Positions 11,901 to 21,735 of a stretch of 64,000 nt of DNA are shown one piece after another. The stretch is from Miscanthus floridulus (lineage: Eukaryota > Streptophyta > Magnoliopsida > Poales > Poaceae). Under the pieces are notes generated by a model. The model had not been told where the DNA came from, did no database searches, and saw only the letters and a list, made by a program, of their open reading frames with translations. The position numbers and the translations under genes are program-made. The stretch covers positions 54,247,633 to 54,311,632 of the forward strand of contig NC_089584.1 in the NCBI RefSeq assembly GCF_019320115.1. Direction: 5' to 3'. Positions within the stretch are counted from its first letter, which is position 1. Every line of letters begins with the position of its first letter.

Positions 11901-13655
11901 GGGCTTAAGTTGGAATATGCAGACTACAACGAACATGTGCATTCCCCGAGCATCCCTGACATTCGTTCATGTGCATCCATGATATTTATCTTGCGCATTC
12001 ATGCAATAGGTGTGCTAAAGGGAGTGACGTTGCTGGAGTTCGAGGGAGCCAACCAGGAGGAGGAGCCTGAGGTGCAGGAAGCCGACGAAGCAGCCGCTGC
12101 GGAGGAGTTGCCCGAGTGCCCTGACCACCAGCCTTCCTCTTTCCTAAAAGGCAAGCCCCGAAGCATATTAAGCCTCCCATGTTTTTACAAATACATTGAG
12201 TATCTTTTATTCGTTGATGATGCATTAAGTATAGGAATTGGTTGGAATCAATTGCTGCATTATATATCCCTCCTTGTCCAGATATCGCACTGGAATCCTA
12301 TTTAAGTTCAGGAATGGGTTAAATGCTTAGCCATGCTTAGTGCGGTAGAAGTCAGGTGATTTCCTGTCACCTGTGAGCTTTAGGATAAAGTGGATCACGG
12401 TTGGCTATATTTGCTATTGTGGAAAAGAACCATGTTAATAATGAATTAAGACCAGGTGGAGTCTTGTGTAGGTTTGGACATAGTGACTCTGTCTAAGTCA
12501 TTTAAGGACTGATACGTTGTATGTCCTTATGTCATGTTGAACGCAGCCTAACACTTAGCTGGCCGGATAAGTCATTCCGACCGCGAAGCCTAGTAGCTCG
12601 GTTCAGGCTGGGGACGTGAGCAGGGGTCTGCAATCTGGATGGAAGTAAGGATGTGCAGGGAACCATTGGCATAAGCCCAAGGGCGGGTTAAGTCACCGAG
12701 CACTCATGGCAGAGTGGTTCTCTGATTTTGCGGCACTGTTTAGACTCGCGACTTCTGAATTGTACCAACGGTGACTTGTTTGTGACCCTGACGGGGGAAG
12801 CAAGGTTTGTGTTAGGAATACCTCTCCAGCTGGATAGGAATCGATTCGAATCGCCGTCTCTCCCGGATAGTGAGAACTTGACTGAGCAGCGGCAACGTAG
12901 ATTCAATTAATTTAACAATATGGTTAAATGAATGATGATGATAAGGTTGCCACAATGTATACCTGATATGGTTATTAATGTTTGCACCCTAATAAAATGA
13001 TTGCTTAGTATAGGTGCTAATATAGATGATAGGTTAATGGCTAAAAGTCACTACTAGTTCAGGTCAAGAGTTGATCATTATTACTTATGCTTTTCTACAA
13101 AAAGAAAGTGTCAGCCAGATCCACTAAATTAAGCTATGCATAATCCTTGGGGTCGTTTGTTTTGGTTTTCGACGGGTAAGTCTAGCTAAGTACATTCTCG
13201 TACTTAAGGTTTATTCCCTCTTGTTGCAGATGACCTTCTATATCAGGGATTCTGTAAGTATTATCTCCACCCGGCGGGTGATGAAGACTAGATCATGGGT
13301 ATGATCTCCATTTCTCTTATCTGAATGCTTTTGCGAGATTGTGATTAGTGAACCAGTATTTGTATTTGAACTCAGGTGTGTAAGTCAAACTATTTGCTTC
13401 CGCATGTTTTACAAGACTTGTTTTGTAATAACGATGACTATGTATGATGTAATCTATTTGCGAACGTCTGCGAAATGTTGTAACGTATGATATGTTATGT
13501 TGAATTACTGTGATCTTGGTTGTATGCAAGTTGGTTTGAAATCCTTCGAGATTTCAGTTGACTACCGGATTTATATGGGCTCAAGTTCGAGAATTTGATC
13601 GTTTCGGCGATTGTTTTTGTACTTGTGCTCTTATAAATTGGTCTGTTCTGTGACA
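8921..13655 (+). mobile_element. Solo LTR of a Ty3 element, probably Tekay-type (4,735 bp)
   Basis: It starts TGTAACACCCCAGG and ends TTCTGTGACA, flanked on both sides by the perfect 5 bp duplication gcgat (8,916-8,920 and 13,656-13,660). The interrupted Sirevirus LTR continues seamlessly on both sides. No gag or pol sequence is present, and I see no direct repeat of its two ends, so it is read as one very long solo LTR rather than a short complete element. The TGTAAC start and great length resemble the Tekay-type LTR elsewhere in the window, but the two sequences are not copies of each other. The interior is AT-rich with GC-rich islands at about 9,800-10,500 and 12,040-12,140. The open frame at 11,910-12,305 has no recognisable domain. 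Confidence 0.8.
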
Positions 13656-13876
13656 GCGATCACCAAGAGTAACAAGCATGAACTCTCACTTGACCACGCA
13701 AAGCCTAATGAGAACAGTGGATGCACACTTTGCTACTCTTGATTCACTAATGAGGCTACTCTCTTGGATTCTCAAATCTCAATCACCTCACTAGGACCTT
13801 GCTCTTCTTGGTACTCATAAACATGTTTCTCAGCTGTTGGAAAGAGCAAAAGTGACTCCACACATGAGTGGAGCTT

Positions 13877-13888
13877 CTATTTATAAGG
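13877..13888 (-). promoter_or_regulatory. TATA-like box in the Sirevirus 3' LTR
   Basis: On the minus strand it reads CCTTATAAATAG, in the same place as in the 5' LTR (40,759-40,770). TATAAATA in element orientation fits an LTR promoter. The transcription start cannot be read from the sequence. Confidence 0.5.
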
Positions 13889-13919
13889 CGGCCTAAAAAA
13901 TGAACCGTTATGTGCCTCT

Positions 13920-14290
13920 ACGGGGTGACCGGATGCTCCGGTCAGTTCAACCCGCACAACAGTGTTTAAGTGTTGACCGGACGCAGGCAGGGTCTGATCA
14001 CCACTAACCGAACGCATCCGGTCACATTTAACCCTCACTAGAACCTTACTGTACTCGACCGGACGCTGGATCCTTAGGGTCCGGTCAGTATTGACTGGAC
14101 GCATCTGGTTGTAGATTCACTCTCCTGGAACCTTATTGGAGTTGACCGGACACAGGCATTCAACGTCCGATCACTTAACCTCTCAGCGTCCGGTCACACC
14201 AAATGCAATCTCCTCAGTCAAATGAACTGACCGGACCCTGCGGCCAGCGTCCGGTCACACCAGAGCCAGTGTTCGGTCAGTATTTGACCC
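13920..14290. repeat. Palindromic motif cluster in the Sirevirus 3' LTR
   Basis: Repeated GACCGGACGC and GTCCGGTCA half-sites, several in inverted pairs. The same series in slightly better preserved form is at 40,805-41,170. Confidence 0.7.
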
Positions 14291-14717
14291 TCCATTCACT
14301 TCCAACTTTCGATCATACGTGAATGAAGTTTGCTCCATTGGATCTTAGGGCTATTGTGGAGCTACCTTGTGCTAGTTTTAACAAGTGTGCACCACACCTA
14401 ACTCACTAGACTCATCTAGGTCAAGCTACCCATCCATACCCCCCTTAATAGTATGGCCAAAGGAAAAACAAAGTCCTAAGCTACTCTAAGTGTCTCTCCA
14501 ACTCCAATCGACACTCAGAACTAGTCATCCTTAACCTTGTCGTCCATCCTTTGAAAACCAAAACAATTTCCATTGTAAGGGCATGACCACCATGATTGCC
14601 CAATTGATCTCCATTACCATGACCTAACTTAATTGCCTCTGCAAAATACACGTTAGTCATAGTAATCTTGTATTGTCATTAATCACCGAAACCCAACTAG
14701 GGGCCTAGATGCTTTCA

Positions 14718-14735
14718 ATCTCCCCCTTTTTGGTG
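14718..14735 (-). other. Polypurine tract of the Sirevirus, next to the 3' LTR
   Basis: On the minus strand, CACCAAAAAGGGGGAGAT lies directly before the LTR start TGAAAGC, the position where plus-strand DNA synthesis is primed. Further purine tracts lie 0.4-0.5 kb upstream. Confidence 0.8.
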
Positions 14736-15137
14736 ATTGATGACAATACCACCTCGAGTATGTGTTAGAGTGAGGTTTTTGACATGCTTGGTTCATATAA
14801 GCTTTTGTCAATAAGAACAAAATAGTTAGGCAAGCTTATATGACCCAAGCCAACACGATGTACTCAAAAATACGAAATAAGCATGAGTACAAGTAATGAA
14901 GCTCATTTGCATTTGAGTATGAATGCGGAAGCAAGGCAAATGAGCATAACACAGGTGATATGACATATAAAGGAATTCAAAGTAGAGAGCATACATGTCA
15001 TATATCACAATCACATAGATATCACTATCACATAGATATAATAGTATGCATGAAAATAAACACACGAATGCATAATAGTAATAGTGTATCACACAAATAA
15101 AACTCCAAATGTATATAATAGACTAATAGCAAACTAA

Positions 15138-15196
15138 GCTCCCCCTAAAAGTCGCTCCCCTAAGTCTACATACTCAAACCCTCTCCCCCTTTGGTG
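15138..15196 (-). other. Additional polypurine tracts of the Sirevirus
   Basis: Three more tracts on the minus strand: CACCAAAGGGGGAGAG (15,181-15,196), CTTAGGGGAGC (15,154-15,164) and TTTTAGGGGGAGC (15,138-15,150). Multiple PPT-like tracts before the 3' LTR are a described Sirevirus hallmark, so this supports the family call. Confidence 0.6.
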
Positions 15197-17283
15197 TCAA
15201 ACACCAAAACCTAAGGGTCGGTCGGTGGGGCTGCAGCGGACGAGCCGGGCGCTGAGGTACGAGGGGCAAGCTAGAACTAGGTGCCATCATCATCTGACCC
15301 TAAGCTCTATACTGACTGACCCTCTATGGTTGGAAGCATCGCTGAAGAGGTCTGGGTCTGAGCTAGAACAGGTGCTGCCTGTGATGCTGCTGGTATGTCT
15401 ATCGTAGGATCTAAAGATGTGACAGAAGAAGGGAGCCTCTGAGTAGTCACGGCGACAGGAGCTGCTGTAGAAGGACCTGGGGCATACATATGTGGCGATG
15501 TAGGCATCCCTATCAACTCACTAAAAGATGCTCTAAGACTCCTGGAGACTGACGTGTCAGGCACAAATAGTGAGGGTGACTGATCCGGTGTGAAGCCCGT
15601 CTGAAGTGGTGTGAACTGCGGGGCTAACAGTGGTGAGTATAACCACTAGGACACCTATACTATGGGAGAAGCAAACAAAGCTGGAGGCAGTCCCTGACTC
15701 TGAAGCCCACTGGGTTGTACTGCTGGAGTTGTCATAGTGGTAGAAGGCTAACCAATCTAGGGCGAGGGCTGTGGCTGTGGGGCCCCAATGGCTGTCACAA
15801 CATGCTGCATGAATCCCAAAAGCTGCTGCTGCATGAGTAACTGCTGCTGATGCATCTACTGGTGCTGCTACTAGAGGACCTGCTACTAGCGTTGGAACTC
15901 GTCTTGATGAGCCTAAAACTATGCAAAGTTGGCAGCGGTCTCCTAAGCCTGTCTAGCCTGATCCTGCTGCATTCGCTCAAGGATAGCAATCAAAGCGGGG
16001 TCTGTCTATGGTGTAGGTGGAGTGGAGCCGGAACTGCCGGTCTCTGCATCATCTCTGTGTGGAGGCATCTGAGGAATAGGTAGATAGTCATCATCCGAAC
16101 TATCACTAGACTCGCTCCTCTCCTCCTAAGCCTCAAGCTGCTCCTCCTCAGTAGTGGCTATGCCTCTGATAATCTCGTCCTGCTGAGCTATGGACTCTGG
16201 TACATCTGGATGACGGCGAGGCTGAGTGGGTGCCTGTGGTGTGCTATGCCTGATCCTCTATGCCATGTTATAAGCTGGAAACTCTATGGTGGCACCTCTG
16301 TACTCTGCAACCATCTCTGGTGTCCTAACTTGCATAGCCTTGAGAATAAGGAATGCGATCCAATGTGCATATGGAAGCTGCCTGTGACCCTTGAAGCCCT
16401 CAGCTATAGTATCCTCCACCTCTGATAGAAGGAGGTCCCAAATATCAAACACTGTCTGCTGCATTAGGGCATTGAGGAGCCAAAGCTAGAGGCGAGTCAA
16501 ACACTCTCTATATCCCATCTTGGGAAGTAGTGTCCTCCTTATGATAGCCTCTAGCACTCTAGCTATAGGAGTAAGATCACTAGGGTTCCTCCTCGACCCC
16601 TCACTAAAGGGCTCCTTGAAGCAATGGTGCATAAGATCTATAAGGGGCACCATACCACCATGAGGGCGCCTGGGAGACTCTTGTTGTCCATAACATACCT
16701 CATGTAACCTGAGAGGCTGCTACTGTAAACCTTAGTATCTCCCTGGCCCTCTGACTCATCATCCTATAGTCTCTGCCTCTGAATGCAAAGTGTATAAAGT
16801 TATGATGCGGGTCAATGTAGAGCGAGGCATAGAACTGCTGAACCCAAGATGGTCCATACAATCCTGTCCGGCCAATCAGATCTATCAGCCCGGCAGATAT
16901 GCAAGGTAGGGGCAAATGTGCTCTCCAGCTGCTATGACTATAGCCTCTATGCTGCAGACCCTCTGAGATCTGAAGACTGCTCCACTATTCAGATAGCCAT
17001 TATAGAAATCCTCCTATAGTGGCGTGTAGAAACCCTCTGCTATTCTCTCATCCCTCCTAGGTGGAAACCACACATCAAACTCCACGAAGCAAAGCTGCTG
17101 AACCTATTTGGCCGTGGCGGCCCTCAAGTCAAGGTGGGTCACTAGAGGCGGACCCTGTGGTCTAGGCGGTGGACGTGATCCCCTCTGCTATGTCGGCGGC
17201 CTCGGTGAGACTGGAACACGGGTATGACCAGAGCGATGTAGCTGTGGCTGGGGTGCCTACTCGGTCTCCTTGGCCTCCTCGGC
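15166..17283 (-). pseudogene. Sirevirus third ORF, C-terminal part (unknown function)
   Basis: This continues, across the Tekay insertion, a reading frame that starts at 32,967. It has a P/R-rich part, then a more globular part with CFVEFDVWFPPRRDERIAEG (17,090-17,030) and YASLYIDPHHNFIHFAFRGR (about 16,830-16,770), then VFDIWDLLLSEVEDTIAEGF (about 16,450), a glutamine-rich stretch (15,835-15,980) and a Pro/Ser-rich tail. Similar proteins of unknown function accompany large plant retrotransposons. I see no signal peptide or membrane segment, so it is not recognisably an envelope protein. It has about 20 in-frame stops, nearly all TAG, and at least two frameshifts (near 16,900 and 16,700-16,470). 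The C-terminal end is uncertain. Confidence 0.6.
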
Positions 17284-20200
17284 TGAAACAACCCCAATTT
17301 CCATGAAGGGAAATCCATAGCGTCGAAGTGTAATAAGATCGTTATAGATCATATTACCCAAATTCCAGTCGAATATCACATCCATACAACGAAATTATCA
17401 GAGTACAAATAGTGCGGAATTACATAATTTATTACATCGCCGCACTGGTAGAATCAAAAGTAACATTCATTCAGAACAGCTTGAAGATAAGATCGCCAAA
17501 CTCGAGCGTAGGCACGAACCCCTCATCCGTCAAACTCCTCGGAGCTAAACTCCTCAGCAGAACCTGTGTGCCAAAATTTATCAGTACGATTTGTACTGGC
17601 CACTCCCAACCCTATGAGCATTGCTTTATGGAAATTGGATGCAAGTTGGGTATAAGCAAAGTGAACCTATAAGGCTAGGGTTTCCTATGCATTAGCATAT
17701 TAGTAAACAATAATATTTTGTTAAGTTTTAGCACCATTCCCACACATTCCACTCCAATCCCTTTTCCGAGCTAGGTTTCGATCCTAGGATCGACATACCA
17801 CCTTCTCCATACCATCACCATACCATACCATCGCTCAATCGACAGGCCAACTCCCTCTCGGCACTGTCTCAAGGCCCGTAGCCCCTGGCTATGACCGACA
17901 CTCTCTCACGAGGGAAGAAGAGAATGACTCGTCTCACATCTAGTTTAAGCGAAACCCAGAAAAGGTCCATAGCCGACAAGTCAGCACATGTATCAATCGA
18001 TCAACCATACACTCTGCAGAGGTTTTACTAACCACAAGATCCGCCTTCCTCGCTGCCGTCGTCAACTAGGCTGATCCAGCCGCTGCTAGCCTAGGATAAT
18101 GCCACTCTACCATTCAGCCCTGGTTCACCCCAAGTCATGTCTGGGGTGGCTAAAACTATGAGTCATGAGCCGGGTCCACAAGACCTCCATGAAGTCTCGG
18201 AAGGGTGTGGGGGAAATCCTCCCACGCCCCGTACCTCCTTACACTGTCTGCTATCAACCTAGTAGTAGTGGCAATATCCTACCAAGTAGTCCAGTCGTCC
18301 CGCACCATATAGGGCGAGTGGTACGTAAGGCTTCCCGGTGAATCTGAGTACTAGTAAAGTCCTTAGGGGTGACCAATCTAGAATGTCTCCATCAGGGTTT
18401 CCATTTACCGTGCCACCACAGCACCTCTATCCCAGGCTCCACCCGTCACAGGTTCACACCCAGGTCCACCTCATATACCATTTACCCACCATAGGTATCC
18501 ATTTCCAGGGGCGCCCAAGTAGCATCCCATAGCAAGACTCGCCCCAAGCTCGTCGTATACTCCAACTTGGTCGACACAACCCTCACCCTCCACACACCCA
18601 AGTCACACACACAGCACTCTCCCCATAGTCTAGGTAACACCAGTTACCACGCACGTAGTATAAGCGTAGTAGAAGTATAAGTAATGAAATATATAGCAGT
18701 AAGCGTGTGTCTAGCCTAATAGCAGGGTATGCAGGGGAAAGGTTGCGTCAAGGTCAAGGCTTTCAAGCAAGCATACTACCATGCAAGTCCTATCATAATA
18801 TGACTGTAGCAGTAAAGTAAAGCGATATCAGTTCTATATTAGCCATGCGTAATAGGTGCTATGAGATTGGGTGGGATGTGGCACCTTCAGTGTAGTCGTC
18901 TCTGTTCTCCTCACGGTACTCATGGTCCTCGTCTATCAGGTTCTCCTCTGAGTCTGCAACGTTTTCATTATAGTCGCGTTAGCGATGTCTATAGAGTAGC
19001 ACAAGAAGCAATGAAAATTCAAAAGAGTCAAATGCACTCAAACATGGGTTCATTGCGTAGAGCTTGATTTTAGATGAATTTTGGTCCTAGTCTCGTATTT
19101 TTCTAAGGTCGTATGAATTAGTTATGAATTCATGAAGTTTAAATCCTTTCTAAAATTGAATAAAGGCTGAATTAATCCTAGGCTGACACGTGTCACGGTG
19201 TCACTGGTCAATGTGGCATGCTAACGTTAGCATGACGTCAGCATGACGTCATCGTCTCGGTTCCGAGCTGATAGGTGGGTCTAGGGGCTCTTGGGTCGTA
19301 GACATGTGGGTCCCTCGTGATGTCATCATGACGTCATCATCTAACTTGTGGGTCTAGCGTGTCTGTGTTGCTGACATGTGGGGCTAGGTCAACGGTCAAT
19401 ACGTGCCGGGTCTCAAATGGGCCTTGGTGGGCTCGGGTCAGGCCGGTGTGGGCCGGGTCGGGCCAAACACGTGGCATGCTATGGCGCAGCCACGTCACGC
19501 CCGTGGGCTCTTATTGGGCTTCATCCACAGCACGGCTCACATCGTGTGGCTCATGGTGGACCAGCGCTCCTGCTCCAGGGTCCTAAGGCAGGGTCCATGG
19601 TGGACCAAGCCCATCATCATTTCTCCTCGGCTCGACTCATGTGCACCGGGTGCAGGGCTGTGCTGCTCACCTTGCCCCATCTCCTCTATTTCTTCCATGG
19701 CGTGCTCCTACCAGCGACGTGCTCACCGGCGAGCTCCCACAATGGCTCAAGCATCCAATTGAGGTGGGGAAAAGCCTCCCTGTGCCATGGCGACTACAAT
19801 GGTGAAGTTAGGGCGACGGATGGTGCATCCTGAGTCACTGGTCACGGCGCTCAGCAGCTCGAGCACAACTGGCGTGTGGGAATGGCGTGGGTGCAGCGGC
19901 ATTGGCTGGCTCTGTGGTGTGCATGGGCGTCACAATGCTCCAATGGGCATGTTCGGTAGGTTGACGGGTCCTCCAGGGCCTCCGGTGGCTTTGGCCATGG
20001 TGGACGGCCTTCCGATCATGTCGGCAGTGTCGGTGTGGTGGCTATGGCCTTGGAGGGCATCACAGTGGGGCGTGTAGGCTCCTATGGATCCATGTGGACG
20101 TGGCGAGGGCGTCCAGAGCTCAGGGCAGGACCTCTAGTTTCTAGGTGGCCAGTAGGGTCTTCCCGTCGGCCACGGCAACATGGTGACGATGGAGAGGCGC

Positions 20201-21702
20201 GCGGGTCACTATGAGCTCCTCCGGGGTGGTCATGGCATGCACGTGAGTTACCCGTGGCTTCAGTGAATGGAACGGGCAAGTCAAGGAGGCGCCAGGCGCT
20301 CCCATTGGTACTGGCCATGGTGGTCGGTGCTTGGACCGATGGTCGGGTGCTCGGACCAGTGGTTGGGTGCTTGGACCAGTGGTCTAGTGCTCGGACCAGT
20401 GGTTGGGTGCTCGGACCTTGGTCTGGTGCTCGGACTGGTGGCTGCGTCATGGAGGCGGCGTTGCGAGCGCGGCATGCGTGCTCGGCTTTAGCGCCTGGGG
20501 AACCTAGAGAGGCCTACAGTGTCCAAGGGCTCGGGGATGGTCACGGTCAATGTGAGTGTGTTGTGCTAGTGTGCCTAGAGGCCAAGGATGGCCTTGGCCT
20601 ATGCGCTCACGGTATGGAGCACCATGGCCAGAGTAGCAAGGTCCAGTGGCGAGCAGGGAATGAACCGGGGCTCACCGTGGGTGCTGTGGAAGAAAGGATG
20701 GCGGTGCAGTGTCGAGTTGCGGCCATGTAGCTCCGGAAGCAGTGCCGTGTAGTGCCGATCTATGATCATGATGACGACGACGGTGTCGCCCTTGGCCCCG
20801 ACGACTTCGGCAGTGCGTGGGGGCTCCGATCCTCCTCTCACGATCCCTTCACGGCCCTCTCCTCTCGGTGTGGTGCAGCTGCTAGGCCACCAAGCGGCGG
20901 TAGAGGCTGAGGGAGAAACTAGGGCGCCAGGCATGAGCGGCGTGCGGGCTGGCTTTATAGCCGAGCGCTATGCCTCCCATGGTGGATGGCATCGTGCGGT
21001 GGAGGCGTGTGCATCGCATTAGACGGTGGCGCGAGGTTGCATGGGCGCGGCGCAAGGGGATAGGGTCATGCCCTGGGCATGATCCCCCTGGCCCACCCCT
21101 GCCATAGCTGTCGGGCACCGGTCGCGTAGGCGGTTGAGGCGTGGGTGAGGAAGACGACACCGTAGATGGGGGTGGCTGACATGCAGGTCTAGCAGGCAGC
21201 GGCTGCGAGCGAGGCAGACGGGTGCACGGGCGATGCGTTGGGCCGGCTCGTGGGCCACGTACGTGCGCACGCCGGTGCAAGGTGGGCGCGGTTGGGCTGG
21301 CTGGGCCGCAAAACCGAGCAGCCTGGGCTGCGAGGCCTTCTTCCTCATTTCCTTTTCATGTTTTCTTTTACTTCTTCCTTGATTTGATTTCAAATTTGGT
21401 TTAGGTATTTTGAATTCAAAATGGGTGCACCAAATTTATTGGAGTTGTTAAGCATATCATAACTCAAATGGAAATCCAAATCACATTTCGAATTAACAAA
21501 GCATGCAATACTTTATTTGTTAGAATTTAAATAAACGCAATTAACTAATGACATGCCATGCTTATGTGTTAACTTGGGTTGGGGTTAGACCTAATGCATC
21601 TCTTAGGTTGGGTTACTATATATGACACTCATCATCACATGGGAGTTCTATGAAAAATTTTGTAGTTGGTATTTTTGGTGTGTGGATTTTTGGGTTGTTA
21701 CA
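17284..21702 (-). repeat. 3' LTR of the Tekay-type element (4,419 bp)
   Basis: In plus orientation it begins TGAAACAACCCCAATTTCC and ends GGGTTGTTACA, so TG...CA on both strands. The partner is 28,079-32,521. In a sample of about 205 bases (17,401-17,605 against 28,196-28,400) I count nine differences, nearly all transitions. It carries a 20 bp minisatellite at 20,326-20,441. The open frames within it have no recognisable domains. Confidence 0.92.
20326..20441. repeat. 20 bp minisatellite in the Tekay 3' LTR
   Basis: Nearly six tandem copies of a unit like GGTGCTCGGACCAGTGGTCT with internal substitutions and one 1-base deletion. The 5' LTR has about seven copies at the same place, so unit number changed after insertion or by misalignment during replication. 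Confidence 0.85.
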
Positions 21703-21718
21703 GTCCTCCCCCTTAACA
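21703..21718 (-). other. Polypurine tract of the Tekay-type element
   Basis: On the minus strand, TGTTAAGGGGGAGGAC lies immediately before the LTR start TGTAACAACCC. It is the plus-strand primer site. Confidence 0.8.
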
Positions 21719-21735
21719 GAATCTCGTCCCCGAGA

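Larger units (their letters stand above)
8430..14717 (-). repeat. 3' LTR of the Sirevirus, split by a solo LTR
   Basis: It begins TGAAATGATCAAGATGCCC and ends CTAGATGCTTTCA in plus orientation. Removing the insertion 8,921-13,655 and one 5 bp duplication leaves 1,548 bp, against 1,550 bp for the partner at 40,050-41,599. In the first 215 bases I count about seven substitutions and one 2-base length difference between the two LTRs, mostly transitions. Confidence 0.92.

Noticed and set aside
11910..12305. 131-codon open frame in the 4.7 kb solo LTR
   Set aside because: No recognisable domain, acidic low complexity, and it sits inside an LTR. Not supported as a gene.
15166..17283. Calling the third Sirevirus ORF an envelope gene
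   Set aside because: No signal peptide, transmembrane helix or cleavage-like site can be seen. Position alone is not enough.
20326..20441. Regular short repeats that might suggest a CRISPR-like array
   Set aside because: Units abut without spacers, and the locus is in a plant retrotransposon LTR. It is a minisatellite.
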